Source: Cronobacter malonaticus LMG 23826
Lineage (GTDB): Bacteria; Pseudomonadota; Gammaproteobacteria; Enterobacterales; Enterobacteriaceae
Length of the DNA: 64,000 nt
Assembly: GCF_001277215.2 (NCBI RefSeq)
Contig: NZ_CP013940.1
Location: 2,046,001 to 2,110,000 of the forward strand
Reading direction: 5' to 3'
Notes under the pieces: generated by a model
What the model saw: only the letters and a program-made list of their open reading frames with translations
Database searches by the model: none
What the model was told of the DNA's origin: nothing
Part shown: positions 1 to 8,575 of the stretch, in pieces
Layout of the letters: the number at the start of each line of letters is the position of its first letter
How positions within the stretch are numbered: the first letter of the stretch is position 1
Position numbers and translations under genes: made by a program

Positions 1-601
1 GCTCAAAGGTGTCGCTGTCCGGCTGCTGGTAAAAACAGAGCCGCAAAAATTCGCGCTCGCCATCGAGATGCGTTTGTAAATCCGCCGCCGTCATGTCGCG
101 ATAAATAGCCGGATGCGCGGTTATCAGCGCGGGCGTTAATTCCACCACGCCGCCCACATATAACGCGCCGCCGATCCGGCTGTCGCCATACGCCGCCAGA
201 TACGCTGAAATCACCGCGCCGCCGAGTGACCAGCCGACCAGCACCGGCCGCTTCGCCTGGCTCTTGTTGATAACCGCTGCCAGATCGTCTGCCCATCGCC
301 TGCCCTCCCGATACGCCGCGTCGGTGTCCGGTTTCCCGGAAAGCCCGTGACCGCGCAAATCAAAGGTTATTAGCCGGAAACGTTGCAACTGCGGGTCGGC
401 GATTTGCCGGCGCCAGTTGAGATGGCTGCCCAGCAGCCCGTGAATGAAAATTATCGCCGGGCCGTCCGGGTTGCCGCTCTCCTGCACGGCAATCGGAACG
501 CCATCCGGCGCGGTGACGGTATAGCGCCGCTCTGCTCCATTCGCGGCGGCAGTCATCAGGAACAGCAGCATTATTAAAGTACGGGATATCAATGCAGGCA
601 T
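1..601 (-). CDS. alpha/beta hydrolase, 3' end outside window
   Basis: Partial gene running off the left edge (200 codons visible). It starts with a hydrophobic stretch (residues 5-20) that looks like a signal peptide ending near A-A-N-G-A. The hydrolase fold is clear: oxyanion-hole motif H-G-L-L-G at 54-58, D-L-R-G-H-G at 81-86 and a nucleophile elbow G-W-S-L-G-G with Ser125. The catalytic Asp and His lie beyond the edge. The substrate cannot be inferred. It is divergent from a MerR-type regulator 82 bp away, which probably controls it. The ATG at 601 was chosen because it gives a full signal peptide. Confidence 0.85.
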   Translation of the reverse strand, partial: MPALISRTLIMLLFLMTAAANGAERRYTVTAPDGVPIAVQESGNPDGPAIIFIHGLLGSHLNWRRQIADPQLQRFRLITFDLRGHGLSGKPDTDAAYREGRRWADDLAAVINKSQAKRPVLVGWSLGGAVISAYLAAYGDSRIGGALYVGGVVELTPALITAHPAIYRDMTAADLQTHLDGEREFLRLCFYQQPDSDTFE

Positions 602-642
602 TTTCGCTTCCTCATTAATGGGTTCCTGGCTAGCCTGAACGT

Positions 643-656
643 TGACATTAATGTCA
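643..656. promoter_or_regulatory. perfect 14-bp palindrome, probable MerR operator
   Basis: TGACATTAATGTCA is a perfect inverted repeat in the 82-bp divergent gap between the hydrolase and the MerR-type gene. It overlaps a TTGACA at 642-647 followed after 19 bp by TCTGAT (667-672). The 19-bp spacing is typical of promoters that MerR proteins untwist. Autoregulation and control of the hydrolase are inferred. Confidence 0.55.
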
Positions 657-683
657 GAGTCAAGCGTCTGATGAGGAAAAACC

Positions 684-1061
684 ATGCAACTGACCATTGG
701 CGAACTGGCCAAAGCCACCGGCGTGAGCGCTCGCGCCATCCGGCACTATCACAACAACGGCTTACTGGCGGCCGTTCGCGCCTGCAACGGCTACCGCTAT
801 TTCGATAAGCAGGCCATCATTCAGGTGCGCCAGATCCAGCGGCTCATCGCCACCGGTTTTAGCGTGGCCGAGATCCGCAGCTTTCCCGATTGCATGTTGC
901 TGGTAGAAGGCGCAAGGTTCTGCCCGGAAACCCAGGCCGTACAGTATCAGCGCCTGAAAGATATTGAAGAACAGATAGAGGAACTTGAACAGCGCAAAGC
1001 GCGCCTGCTGGAAACGCTGCGCCAGAATGGTCACAGCGATGCGGTAACGTTACATGAATAA
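684..1061 (+). CDS. MerR family transcriptional regulator
   Basis: A 125-residue protein with an N-terminal winged helix-turn-helix of MerR type (I-G-E-L-A-K-A-T-G-V at 5-14, R-A-I-R-H-Y-H at 17-23, then N-G-Y-R-Y-F) and a C-terminal coiled coil rich in Glu, Gln and Leu (about 88-118) for dimerisation. There is no metal-binding Cys pattern like that of MerR, ZntR or CueR. Two Cys lie at about 73 and 83 in the linker, so a redox or small-molecule ligand is possible but unproven. It is divergent from the hydrolase gene and preceded by a palindromic operator. A close RBS (gaggaaaaacc) supports the ATG. Confidence 0.9.
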   Translation: MQLTIGELAKATGVSARAIRHYHNNGLLAAVRACNGYRYFDKQAIIQVRQIQRLIATGFSVAEIRSFPDCMLLVEGARFCPETQAVQYQRLKDIEEQIEELEQRKARLLETLRQNGHSDAVTLHE

Positions 1062-1069
1062 TCGCCTTC

Positions 1070-1208
1070 CGCGGGTGCGCTCTGCTTACCCGCGCTACGC
1101 GCTTGCGCCACTATCCCGGGCAAACCCGTAGGTGCGCTTTGCTTAACCGCGCTACGTACTACGCATGTTATTTCCGTAGGGTGGGTAAGCGGAGCGCACC
1201 CACCATTG
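1070..1208. repeat. cluster of dispersed enterobacterial intergenic repeats (copy 1)
   Basis: The gap between the MerR gene and the NlpC-type gene holds three related units: GGTGCGCTCTGCTTACCCGC near 1074, a variant near 1132, and an inverted unit with GGGTGGGTAAGCGGAGCGCA near 1180. The same units recur in reverse order and orientation at 8576-8706. The remaining bases to 1480 are AT-richer and contain no supported gene. They presumably carry the promoter of the lipoprotein gene. Confidence 0.75.
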
Positions 1209-1480
1209 GCTATCAATAATGACATTAATTCTGCCCAGGGATAATTACGGCACGTTATAGCATTGAGCCGTAAATAATACTTCTGACCCCGATGTAAAGC
1301 CTTTTATGCACAACGAGTTGTTTCTGTTCATTAATATCTTCGCCAGAATGCGTCTGAGGCAGAATAATATTTCTTCTGAGTGTCAGTAATTGTAAAGGAT
1401 GAGAAAGCGCTGGAGATGAGACGCATTTTTAGTAAGAATTCCGGCACCTAACCTAAATTACCGCGTGTCAGTGAGTCGAT

Positions 1481-2050
1481 ATGGATTTCCCCGCCAAACC
1501 CTTATTTGCCCTTTTGTTCTGTGCTTATCTGACGGGATGCGCCACCAAAGCCCCAAAACCCAAAACGGTCGCCCCGCTGCCTGACGCCACCGCCAGTAGC
1601 CGCCAGCCAGACCTGATCCCCGTTATCGCCGCCCTTCACGACCAGATGAACACCTGGCAGGACACGCCCTATCAATGGGGCGGCACAAAGCGCGATGGCA
1701 TCGACTGCTCCGGTTTTGTCTGGCGCACGCTGCACGACCGGTTTAATTTGCCGATGGCGCGCGTCACCACGCGGGAATTAATTCACATGGGCAAAGGCGT
1801 TGATAAAAATAAACTGCGTCCAGGCGATCTGGTGTTCTTCCGTATTAAAGGCGGGCTGCATGTTGGTTTTTATGACTCGAACGGCGAATTTATTCACGCC
1901 TCAACCAGTAAAGGCGTCACCCGCTCCTCTTTAGATAATCCTTACTGGCAGACCGTTTATTTAGAGGCGCGTCGCCTGCCGGATAATATCAGTTCGGTCG
2001 TGACGCTAAATCATAATACGCCGCCCGATCTCGCCAGTAATCGTGGGTAA
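1481..2050 (+). CDS. nlpC: NlpC/P60 family lipoprotein, NlpC-like
   Basis: A 189-residue putative outer-membrane lipoprotein peptidase acting on peptidoglycan stem peptides. A short signal sequence ends in the lipobox L-T-G-C (Cys20). The NlpC/P60 domain (about 45-170) has the catalytic Cys76 in D-C-S-G-F, His127 in L-H-V-G-F and a third polar residue His139 in F-I-H-A-S. The stretch F-I-H-A-S-T-S-K-G-V followed by S-S-L-D-N closely matches E. coli NlpC as I recall it. The C-terminal 25 residues extend beyond the E. coli protein. The gene stands alone. The symbol assumes orthology with nlpC rather than another paralogue. Confidence 0.8.
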   Translation: MDFPAKPLFALLFCAYLTGCATKAPKPKTVAPLPDATASSRQPDLIPVIAALHDQMNTWQDTPYQWGGTKRDGIDCSGFVWRTLHDRFNLPMARVTTRELIHMGKGVDKNKLRPGDLVFFRIKGGLHVGFYDSNGEFIHASTSKGVTRSSLDNPYWQTVYLEARRLPDNISSVVTLNHNTPPDLASNRG

Positions 2051-2087
2051 GCCTGGGGGCCACAGATCTTCTGTGGCCTCGCGGGGT

Positions 2088-2447
2088 TTACACCACCGGC
2101 GGGTTATCGTCACCGCCCTTGTCGCTCAGTTCACTGAGCACAATCTCTTTCGCGGGGGCGTCATCGAGCTTTCCTGCGTAGTCGTCAGAGACATCAGGCA
2201 GGCTGGTAAACTGCCCGTCGATAAACAAAAACGTCAGATGTTCAGCGATATCATCGAGCACCGCCCCGGCATTTTTCAACCCTTCGCCATGCTCATCATT
2301 GCCATCAAGTCGCCAGGCGAAAGTGCCGTGCTCTTGCGTGGCTTCGCCGAGATCGATAATCCGGCCGTCAATGTTTTGCGCCAGCACACGGCCTTCGCAG
2401 AGAAACAGAAAATAAGGCATCCCGTCGCGTTGGGTGGATTCCGGCAT
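2088..2447 (-). CDS. small acidic protein of unknown function
   Basis: A 119-residue hypothetical protein, acidic (many Asp and Glu), with no signal peptide or membrane segment. The start is supported by AAGGAG six bases before the ATG. The overlapping plus-strand frame is basic and low-complexity and is treated as a shadow. The N-terminal half (P-Y-F-L-F-L-C-E-G-R) looks like beta strands of a small soluble domain, but I do not recognise the family. It lies downstream of the PQQ-type dehydrogenase gene on the same strand but beyond that gene's terminator, so it is probably a separate unit. Confidence 0.7.
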   Translation of the reverse strand: MPESTQRDGMPYFLFLCEGRVLAQNIDGRIIDLGEATQEHGTFAWRLDGNDEHGEGLKNAGAVLDDIAEHLTFLFIDGQFTSLPDVSDDYAGKLDDAPAKEIVLSELSDKGGDDNPPVV

Positions 2448-2510
2448 CGTTAACTCCTTGCTGATGAATGAAAGAAAAGTATAGCAGGCGCTTTCACGCC
2501 CTTTTGGAAA

Positions 2511-2536
2511 GGAAAAAGGCCGCGTACGGCGGCCTT
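2511..2536 (-). terminator. rho-independent terminator of the PQQ-type dehydrogenase gene
   Basis: The stem AAGGCCGC/GCGGCCTT has a 5-base loop and, on the minus strand, is followed by a run of five T. It lies just after the stop of the dehydrogenase gene. Confidence 0.8.
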
Positions 2537-2540
2537 GGTT

Positions 2541-3842
2541 TTATTGCGCTGCGCTCACGCGCCAGATGGCGTTACCGGCGTCGTCGGCAATCAGCAGCGC
2601 GCCGGATTTGTCCTGCGTCACACCAACCGGCAGCCCGCGCACCTTTTTTTGATCGTCGGTCAGGAAACCTGTGACGACCGGCTGCGGCATCCCGACCGGC
2701 TTGCCGTTTTCAAATTTCACCCATACCACCTGATACCCGTTAAGCGGCGAGCGGTTCCAGCTGCCGTGTTCGCTCACGAACGCCCCGCCGCGATACTGCG
2801 GCATGTTATCGCCGGTATAAAAATGCAGGCCAAGCGGCGCGACGTGCGAGCCGAGGGCGTAGTCAGGCTTAATAGCTTTCGCCACCAAATCCGGGCGCTG
2901 CGGCTCGGCGCGTTTATCGACGTGATTGCCGAAATAGCTGTACGGCCAGCCGTAAAAGCCCTTCTCCTGTACTGACGTCATATAATCCGGCACCAGATCG
3001 GAGCCGATTTCGTCGCGCTCGTTAACAATCGCCCAGAGCTTGCCGCTCTCAGGCTCCCACTGGAGGCCGGTCGGGTTGCGCAGGCCGCTCGCGTAGATAC
3101 GGCTGGCGCCGGTAGCGGCGTCCACTTCCAGCACCGCCGCGCGGCGATACTCCGCGCCGATGCCGTTTTCCGTGATGTTGCTGTTGGAGCCGACGCCCAC
3201 GTAGAGCTTGCTGCCATCCGGGCTTGCCAGCAGCGCTTTGGTCCAGTGGTGGTTGATCGGCCCGCCCGGCAGTTCGGTGACCTCTTCGCCCGGCGTGCGG
3301 ATCGCCGTTTGCCCTTCCTGATACGGCAACTTCACCAGGCTGTCGGCGTTCGCCACCCACAGCGTATTGCCGGTGAGCTGAATGCCGAACGGCGCGTTAA
3401 GGTTTTCAATAAAGTTATGCTTTTCCCATTTGCCGTTCACGTTACGCAAAAGCGTAATGCGGTTGCCGCCCGGCCCGCCCTTGCCCGACGCCTTTTGCAC
3501 CACGCCCATAATGAGCTGTTTCGGGCGCGTGGTCGGTTTTGGCGTGCCGTTGGATTCCGCCACCAGAATATCGTTATTGGGCAGTACATAGACCTGGCGC
3601 GGATGCATCAGCCCGTCGGCGATTTTTTCAATCTTCAGCCCCTGCGCCACCTTCGGCTTTTCGCCCTCTTTCCAGGCCACGCCTTCCGGCACCTGCATCG
3701 GCGGCAGCAGGAAGTTTTTCGCTTCCGGGAGTTCCGGGTTTGGCCCGACCTGTTTTTGCGGATCGAGCGTGGCGCTGTTATCACAGCCGCTAAGCAGAAC
3801 GCCCAGCGACACGGCCAGCGCGAGACGATGAATGTTGTTCAT
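2541..3842 (-). CDS. PQQ-dependent sugar dehydrogenase (sorbosone dehydrogenase family), lipoprotein
   Basis: A 433-residue six-bladed beta-propeller of the soluble glucose/L-sorbosone dehydrogenase family. It would oxidise aldoses or similar substrates in the periplasm using pyrroloquinoline quinone. The N-terminus is a lipoprotein signal with lipobox L-L-S-G-C (Cys20). Family motifs include G-L-R-N-P-T-G-L, N-E-R-D-E-I-G and Y-G-W-P-Y-S. The start has AAGGAG nine bases upstream. It lies 12 bases downstream of a DUF2231 membrane gene, so the pair probably forms an operon in which the membrane protein passes on electrons or anchors the enzyme (inference). No PQQ biosynthesis gene is in the window, but a PQQ receptor homologue (pqqU) is. 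Confidence 0.9.
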   Translation of the reverse strand: MNNIHRLALAVSLGVLLSGCDNSATLDPQKQVGPNPELPEAKNFLLPPMQVPEGVAWKEGEKPKVAQGLKIEKIADGLMHPRQVYVLPNNDILVAESNGTPKPTTRPKQLIMGVVQKASGKGGPGGNRITLLRNVNGKWEKHNFIENLNAPFGIQLTGNTLWVANADSLVKLPYQEGQTAIRTPGEEVTELPGGPINHHWTKALLASPDGSKLYVGVGSNSNITENGIGAEYRRAAVLEVDAATGASRIYASGLRNPTGLQWEPESGKLWAIVNERDEIGSDLVPDYMTSVQEKGFYGWPYSYFGNHVDKRAEPQRPDLVAKAIKPDYALGSHVAPLGLHFYTGDNMPQYRGGAFVSEHGSWNRSPLNGYQVVWVKFENGKPVGMPQPVVTGFLTDDQKKVRGLPVGVTQDKSGALLIADDAGNAIWRVSAAQ

Positions 3843-3854
3843 ACGGGCTTCTCC

Positions 3855-4280
3855 TTAAGCAGCGCGTTGGCGTAACGCGAGTTGAACATTCGCCAGCAGC
3901 ATCAGCACCACGACCAGCGTTGAAAGAATGACGCCCGCAGGCACCACGGCGTAAGCATCTCGGCTGTGAATAAAGGCGTTGAAAATGGCCAGCACAATAG
4001 CCACCAGATTCAGCCAGAAGTGCAGCCGCTGCGCCGGGCCATGCAGATGGCGACGCCCGGGCCAGATCTGCCCGAGGCTAATCAGGCGCGGAATGATGGC
4101 GATAACAAGACCGATGGCGATTAGCCAGCTGGCGGCATCGGTCCACATCTGCACGTAGCTTTTCATGTAGAGGATGTCGAAAATCCAGGCGGCCGTGAAG
4201 AAGCCTAAAGGAATGGGGTTGAGCAGTTCATAAAGCGCCACGGCGGCAGCCGGGGATCGTGCGGTCGTGTGGGGGTGCAT
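3855..4280 (-). CDS. DUF2231-type inner-membrane protein
   Basis: A 141-residue protein with four predicted membrane segments (about 22-38, 50-66, 85-104, 115-133) and the N-terminal P-I-P-L-G-F-F-T-A-A-W feature typical of DUF2231. DUF2231 proteins often neighbour cytochromes or dehydrogenases, which fits the following PQQ-type dehydrogenase 12 bases downstream. A CAGGAG RBS precedes the ATG. The catalytic or electron-transfer role is inference. The 170-bp gap upstream (4281-4450) presumably carries the operon promoter; I saw no other feature there. Confidence 0.8.
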   Translation of the reverse strand: MHPHTTARSPAAAVALYELLNPIPLGFFTAAWIFDILYMKSYVQMWTDAASWLIAIGLVIAIIPRLISLGQIWPGRRHLHGPAQRLHFWLNLVAIVLAIFNAFIHSRDAYAVVPAGVILSTLVVVLMLLANVQLALRQRAA

Positions 4281-4450
4281 ATCCGTCTCCTGAAGTCATC
4301 CAGAACCAGCGACGGCAGCGCCCAGGCGCCGCACGTCAGCGTGCCTGTAAAAGCGTAGTCAAGATGCGCGAGAATGACGGAAATATCGAAACCGCGTTTT
4401 AGCCCGAGCGCGCGAAGGCGGCGTCAGACGGGCCGCCCGGCGTGAAAAAA

Positions 4451-5665
4451 TCAGATAATCGTATCGCCCCATTTCACCGCTTCATGCGTCATATCGATGA
4501 TATCCCGTTCCGTAAGATCCAGCTCCTGCGCGACGCTCACCACCTGCGGCCAGTCGGCGCATTCAAACGCCTCGCACAACCGAACCAGCGCGCCCGGCAC
4601 CCCTTCCCGATTAAGCAGCGCTTTTTTGACTTCCTTCGAGACGTAAATCTGCTCCAGCAGCGCATCCATCGGGATATCCATAATCGCGTCGAGGCGCGAG
4701 AACAGCCCGGCGATAAACGCATCGTCCTCGCTCACGCCGCCAATGCGGTGCGCCGCCAGTTCGCAAAATCGCCCGTATACCAGACTGACGTTATAAAGCT
4801 CGCTCACCGACGTATCGCTGATGTGCGTGACCGCGAGGATAGTAATAAATCTTTTCAGCTCGTAGAGCCCAAGAAACGCGAAAATGCTGCGAAACGGCAG
4901 CGATTCGGCGTTAGCGTGATAGTTATGCTGATATTTTATGTTATTGACGTAGCGCATCAGCTTATAGGTGATCGCCACGTCGCGGCTGATCAGCTTTTCT
5001 ATCTTCGCCATATCCGGGCGCGCCGCGTTCACCTCGCGGATAAGCTCAAGAATAAAAACTTTTTGCTCAGGCAATTTTTTGGTTTTGATGAGTTCCGGCT
5101 TACTGTAGAAATAGCCCTGGAAAAGATGAAAACCGAGCTGCAGATACTGATCAAATTCCTCACGACGCTCGACTTTTTCAGCCAGCAGTTTGCAGCGCAG
5201 GTTCGGATGCGCTTTCAGGAACGCTTTGATTTGCTCAACGCTTGTGGACTGAATATCAAACTTAATGACGCTGATGTAAGGCAGAAAGCGGCTCCATTCG
5301 CTCTCCAGCGTGAAATCATCCAGTGCGAAGCAGTAGCCCTCCTCATACATATCGCGCACGGTGGTAAACAGCGCGTTATCCGGCACGCTATTCTCAAGGA
5401 TTTCTATCACAACATTCTGGCGCGGCAGCGATTGCGCCAGCCCGTTGACGATCATCTCATACGGGAAGTTGATAAAAGACGTATGTTTTCCTGACAGACG
5501 CTGTAACGGCGTTACCAGAAAATGATCGGCGAGCAACTGGCTGGTCGCGAACTCAGGCGTAACGGCCGGAAAGGCATTGGTCAGCCCATCCCGGTAGAGT
5601 AGCTCGTAAGCCACCGTGTTCAGCGACGCATCAAAGATAGGCTGTCGCGCTATGAAGGAATACAT
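4451..5665 (-). CDS. EAL-HDOD signalling protein (YuxH family)
   Basis: A 404-residue cytoplasmic protein with an N-terminal EAL domain (about 1-200) and a C-terminal HDOD domain (about 210-390). Several c-di-GMP phosphodiesterase residues are visible: Y-E-L-L, F-I-N-F, E-I-L-E-N, A-L-D-D-F, I-K-F-D, A-E-K-V-E and Q-G-Y. After D-D-F, however, the usual G-x-G-Y-S-S loop is replaced by T-L-E-S-E-W. Activity is therefore possible but uncertain. Family members act in c-di-GMP signalling or as scaffolds. The longer frame to 5896 was rejected because GGAGG lies five bases before the ATG at 5665. Confidence 0.85.
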   Translation of the reverse strand: MYSFIARQPIFDASLNTVAYELLYRDGLTNAFPAVTPEFATSQLLADHFLVTPLQRLSGKHTSFINFPYEMIVNGLAQSLPRQNVVIEILENSVPDNALFTTVRDMYEEGYCFALDDFTLESEWSRFLPYISVIKFDIQSTSVEQIKAFLKAHPNLRCKLLAEKVERREEFDQYLQLGFHLFQGYFYSKPELIKTKKLPEQKVFILELIREVNAARPDMAKIEKLISRDVAITYKLMRYVNNIKYQHNYHANAESLPFRSIFAFLGLYELKRFITILAVTHISDTSVSELYNVSLVYGRFCELAAHRIGGVSEDDAFIAGLFSRLDAIMDIPMDALLEQIYVSKEVKKALLNREGVPGALVRLCEAFECADWPQVVSVAQELDLTERDIIDMTHEAVKWGDTII

Positions 5666-5781
5666 TTCAACCTCCGGTTTCGTTTTTCGACGTCCATTAC
5701 AGCGGTGCGCTGCTTGTTCGACCGGCACCAAAACATTCCTGGATACACTCTTCCGGCACTCCGCCGGCAGAACCGCAAGCC

Positions 5782-5815
5782 AGGCGTAAGCTCCCGAGGT
5801 ATTACGCTTACGCCT
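5782..5815. repeat. 10-bp inverted repeat between MFS and EAL-HDOD genes
   Basis: AGGCGTAAGC and GCTTACGCCT form a perfect 10-bp stem with a 14-base loop in the 184-bp gap after the MFS gene. There is no T-run on either side, so it is not a canonical intrinsic terminator. It may be a weak terminator, a regulator site or a repeat element. Confidence 0.5.
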
Positions 5816-5849
5816 GTCACGCCCCTTAAGGCGAGGCTTTATAAGATGC

Positions 5850-7031
5850 TTATCGGCGTGCGGCAGGCTTTCTTGAGCATATATCCGGGGGCGCATTTTC
5901 TGTTCGCTCAGCCGGTAAAGAGAGCGCGAGCAGCGTCAGTAGCCCGAAAATCCCGAGCGCAGGCACGGCGCTTAAGGTATCCAGCAGCCAGCCAAAGAGC
6001 GCCGAACCGGCCATCTGGCCAATCGCGAGCAGTAAAAACACCGCGCCGAGGCCCGCCGCCGGAAATGCGCCCGCGGCAGCCACACCGCTGATCAGCAAAA
6101 CACCGGAGAGCGTGATATACGCAAAGCCATACAATGCCGCCACGCCCCAGCAGAGCCAGGGGTATGCCGAAGAGAGCGCCAGCAGTCCGAACGCAGCGAG
6201 CGTCAGCAGCTGCATCAGGCGGTGTGCGGCATTAATGCCAGTGCGCCCAATCAGTACCCCTGTCAGCACCCCGAAGCAGCCCGATATACCTGTTACAAGC
6301 CAGAGCAGCGTGACGTCGCTCCCTTTCATACCCGCCTGCGACTGAAACATCAGCGGTCCGAAAGACCAGTAGGCCGCGCTCACCACACCGCTTAACAGGG
6401 CGACAATAAGCGGCGGACGCAGCGCGGGCCGCCGAAGCGCTGCAAGCTGAGTTTTAAGCGAAGCACGATCACCCGCCGCGCCGGACGGCATGGCGCGCCA
6501 CGCCATAAACGTCGGAACGAGTGCGAGCCCGGCGAAAAGCAGCCAGATCTCACGCCAGTGGCCCGGCATCAGCAGTACGGCGAGCGCGGATAAAATAATG
6601 CCCCCACCCGTTCCGGCGTTAATGACCGTATTGACGCCAGGGCGCTTCGGTGGTGTGACATCGCGGTTCACCGCTTCCGCCATTGGCGGCGAGACCAGCC
6701 CGGAGCTTATCCCGGCGAAGATGACCCCCACGGCGAGCCAGAGCGGACCGGACGCCTGTGAAAGCACAACCAGACCGAGAATCGCAAACAGCCCGGCAAG
6801 AAGCGCAGGCAGCCGCGGGCCGGTGCGCGCGGTGCAGAGTGACGATGCCACGCTCGCGAGACCATAGGCCGCAAAGGACAGCGCCGAAAGCGCGCCGACC
6901 AGCGTCGAAGACATTGGAATATCCCGGATAACTTCGGGTAGCTGTAATCCCCACGAGAAACGCGCCAGCCCGTAGGCGGCGGCAATAAGCGAGAACCCGC
7001 TCAGGGCGAGAAATTGATGTCCTGACAGCAA
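5850..7031 (-). CDS. MFS transporter, YbfB/YjiJ-like
   Basis: A protein of about 393 residues with roughly twelve hydrophobic segments and no soluble domain, in the MFS group related to YbfB/YjiJ (N-terminal A-A-A-Y-G-L-A-R-F-S-W-G). The substrate is unknown. The frame is open to a GTG at 7061 without an RBS. A TTG at 7031 has GAGG five bases upstream and starts just before the first membrane helix, so I prefer it. The charged tail after the last helix (E-R-T-E-N to A-A-R-R) is cytoplasmic. It follows a small anchored protein gene on the same strand. Confidence 0.85.
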   Translation of the reverse strand: MLSGHQFLALSGFSLIAAAYGLARFSWGLQLPEVIRDIPMSSTLVGALSALSFAAYGLASVASSLCTARTGPRLPALLAGLFAILGLVVLSQASGPLWLAVGVIFAGISSGLVSPPMAEAVNRDVTPPKRPGVNTVINAGTGGGIILSALAVLLMPGHWREIWLLFAGLALVPTFMAWRAMPSGAAGDRASLKTQLAALRRPALRPPLIVALLSGVVSAAYWSFGPLMFQSQAGMKGSDVTLLWLVTGISGCFGVLTGVLIGRTGINAAHRLMQLLTLAAFGLLALSSAYPWLCWGVAALYGFAYITLSGVLLISGVAAAGAFPAAGLGAVFLLLAIGQMAGSALFGWLLDTLSAVPALGIFGLLTLLALSLPAERTENAPPDICSRKPAARR

Positions 7032-7076
7032 GGCGACCTCAGCGAAGTAAATAACCTCCACTGAGTGTAGCCGCCG

Positions 7077-7412
7077 TCAGCGCATCAGGTGGGCGAGTTG
7101 TTGGCCGCAGGTTTGCGGGGCGCTCGCGAGCCCGTCGCGCGTTGTGTTATCCAGCCCCTGCCAGGTGCGGATGACTTTTTGGGCAAGCGCAGCGGAGTAG
7201 TGCTGGCGTTGCAGCGCGTAGTCGTTATTGCTGCCTTCAATCACATTTTCCATGCTCGCAGCCCAGTTATCGGGCTTTTCTGTCTGGATTGTGCAGAACA
7301 CCGAGGCGTAATACGCCTTATCTTCATCGCTGAAATGTGGCGTCAGCCACCAGTACGCCAGCGCCGCGCAGGCGATGACAGGAAGAAAAATGCGCCAGGA
7401 GAGTAATTTCAT
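7077..7412 (-). CDS. small membrane-anchored protein of unknown function
   Basis: A 111-residue protein with a single N-terminal hydrophobic segment (about 8-22) that is a signal anchor or uncleaved signal. The remainder is soluble and probably periplasmic, with two Cys (about 40 and 102) that could form a disulfide. The family is not recognised. It lies 45 bases upstream of the MFS start chosen here and may be co-transcribed with it. Confidence 0.65.
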   Translation of the reverse strand: MKLLSWRIFLPVIACAALAYWWLTPHFSDEDKAYYASVFCTIQTEKPDNWAASMENVIEGSNNDYALQRQHYSAALAQKVIRTWQGLDNTTRDGLASAPQTCGQQLAHLMR

Positions 7413-7559
7413 AAGTTGATTCTGATACGTCAGTGAAAGCGCGGCGTGGCCGCAGCAAACGGAAAGTATAACCGTTTTGCTTAAACTTAAGCTCTACAGC
7501 CCACCGAAACGCCCGGTTAGCGACCTGCTACACTGGAACTACTGACAACCGGAGGGTGC

Positions 7560-8534
7560 ATGAAATTAGGTTTCGCGTGTAAATTTTTAGATTCAGGGCT
7601 CAAACAGGAATTTCCGTTTAAATCGACGACTCGCACCCGTTTTTTAAGTCTCGGCCATGAGGCGCGTCTGACGCTGTTATCGCAGCTTGCACAGACCAAT
7701 CTGAACAACCTTTATCTCACCCTGCAACAACTCGCGGAGTTACCGGCGGCGTTAAGGATGATGCGTATTGGCAGCGATTTATTGCCGCTTTATACCGTGC
7801 CGGAGGCGGGTCCGGTCTATCAGGCGTTTTTACCCGATCTGGCGCCATTATTTACCCGCTGCGGCGAGTTTGCCCGCACCCACGATATTCGTCTCTCTTT
7901 TCACCCCGGCCAGTATTCGGTACTTGCGTCAGATAACCCTGATGTTGTGGAAAGAGCCATTGAGGATGTGGAATATCATGCGCTCTGCGCCGTGATGATG
8001 GGGTATGGTCAACGGTTTCAGGATTTCAAAATCAATATCCATATGAACGGCAAGCGCGGTTTCGAAGGCTTTCGCGAGGCGTTTAGCCGCTTAAGCCCGC
8101 AGGCGCAGCGGATGCTGACCGTGGAAAATGACGAAATCTCCTGTTCGCTGGACGATGTATTACAGGCGCAGGCACTCTGCCCGATTGTGCTGGATATTCA
8201 CCACCACTGGGTAAAAGAGAATGCATTTATTACGCCGGACGATCCGCGTATTGAACAGATAAAAGCATCATGGCGCGGCGTGCGCCCGGTCATGCATTAT
8301 TCCATCTCTCAGGAAGGGCTGATCCCGGAACAGGGTTTTCCTGAACAGTCACAGCTCGGCATTCCCAAAACCAAACTGCGCGCGCATTCCGATTATTATT
8401 TCAACAGTACGCTGAACGACTGGGCGCTCTCCTTCACCGATTTCGATATTATGTGCGAAGTGAAAATGAAAAATATCGCCCGCGACCGGTTATATGATTA
8501 CGCGTTATTGAAAGGCGTGGTGAAGGCGGCGTGA
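7560..8534 (+). CDS. uvsE: UV damage endonuclease UvsE/UvdE
   Basis: A 324-residue UVDE-family enzyme, a metal-dependent TIM barrel that nicks DNA 5' of UV photoproducts and starts alternative excision repair. Family signatures are visible: an N-terminal strand M-K-L-G-F-A, L-S-F-H-P-G-Q-Y, T-V-E-N-D-E, D-I-H-H-H, and H-S-D-Y-Y near the end. These His, Glu and Asp residues form the three-metal site in characterised members. Length is normal. The RBS GGAGG sits four bases before the ATG. UvsE is common in Bacillus, Deinococcus and fungi and is patchy in enterobacteria, so horizontal acquisition is plausible. The gene's base composition does not look foreign. Confidence 0.93.
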   Translation: MKLGFACKFLDSGLKQEFPFKSTTRTRFLSLGHEARLTLLSQLAQTNLNNLYLTLQQLAELPAALRMMRIGSDLLPLYTVPEAGPVYQAFLPDLAPLFTRCGEFARTHDIRLSFHPGQYSVLASDNPDVVERAIEDVEYHALCAVMMGYGQRFQDFKINIHMNGKRGFEGFREAFSRLSPQAQRMLTVENDEISCSLDDVLQAQALCPIVLDIHHHWVKENAFITPDDPRIEQIKASWRGVRPVMHYSISQEGLIPEQGFPEQSQLGIPKTKLRAHSDYYFNSTLNDWALSFTDFDIMCEVKMKNIARDRLYDYALLKGVVKAA

Positions 8535-8575
8535 GTAAATACGGCATGGGATATTAAATCTGGATGTGTATTTGT

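Noticed and set aside
1031..1225. 64-codon minus-strand frame in the first repeat cluster
   Set aside because: Its coding potential is explained by the repeated units, which recur as non-coding DNA at 8.6 kb.
2043..2453. 136-codon plus-strand frame opposite the small acidic protein
   Set aside because: The minus-strand frame has a strong RBS and sensible composition; this one does not.
4442..5494. 350-codon plus-strand frame opposite the EAL-HDOD gene
   Set aside because: The minus strand has clear EAL and HDOD motifs and an RBS; the plus frame has none.
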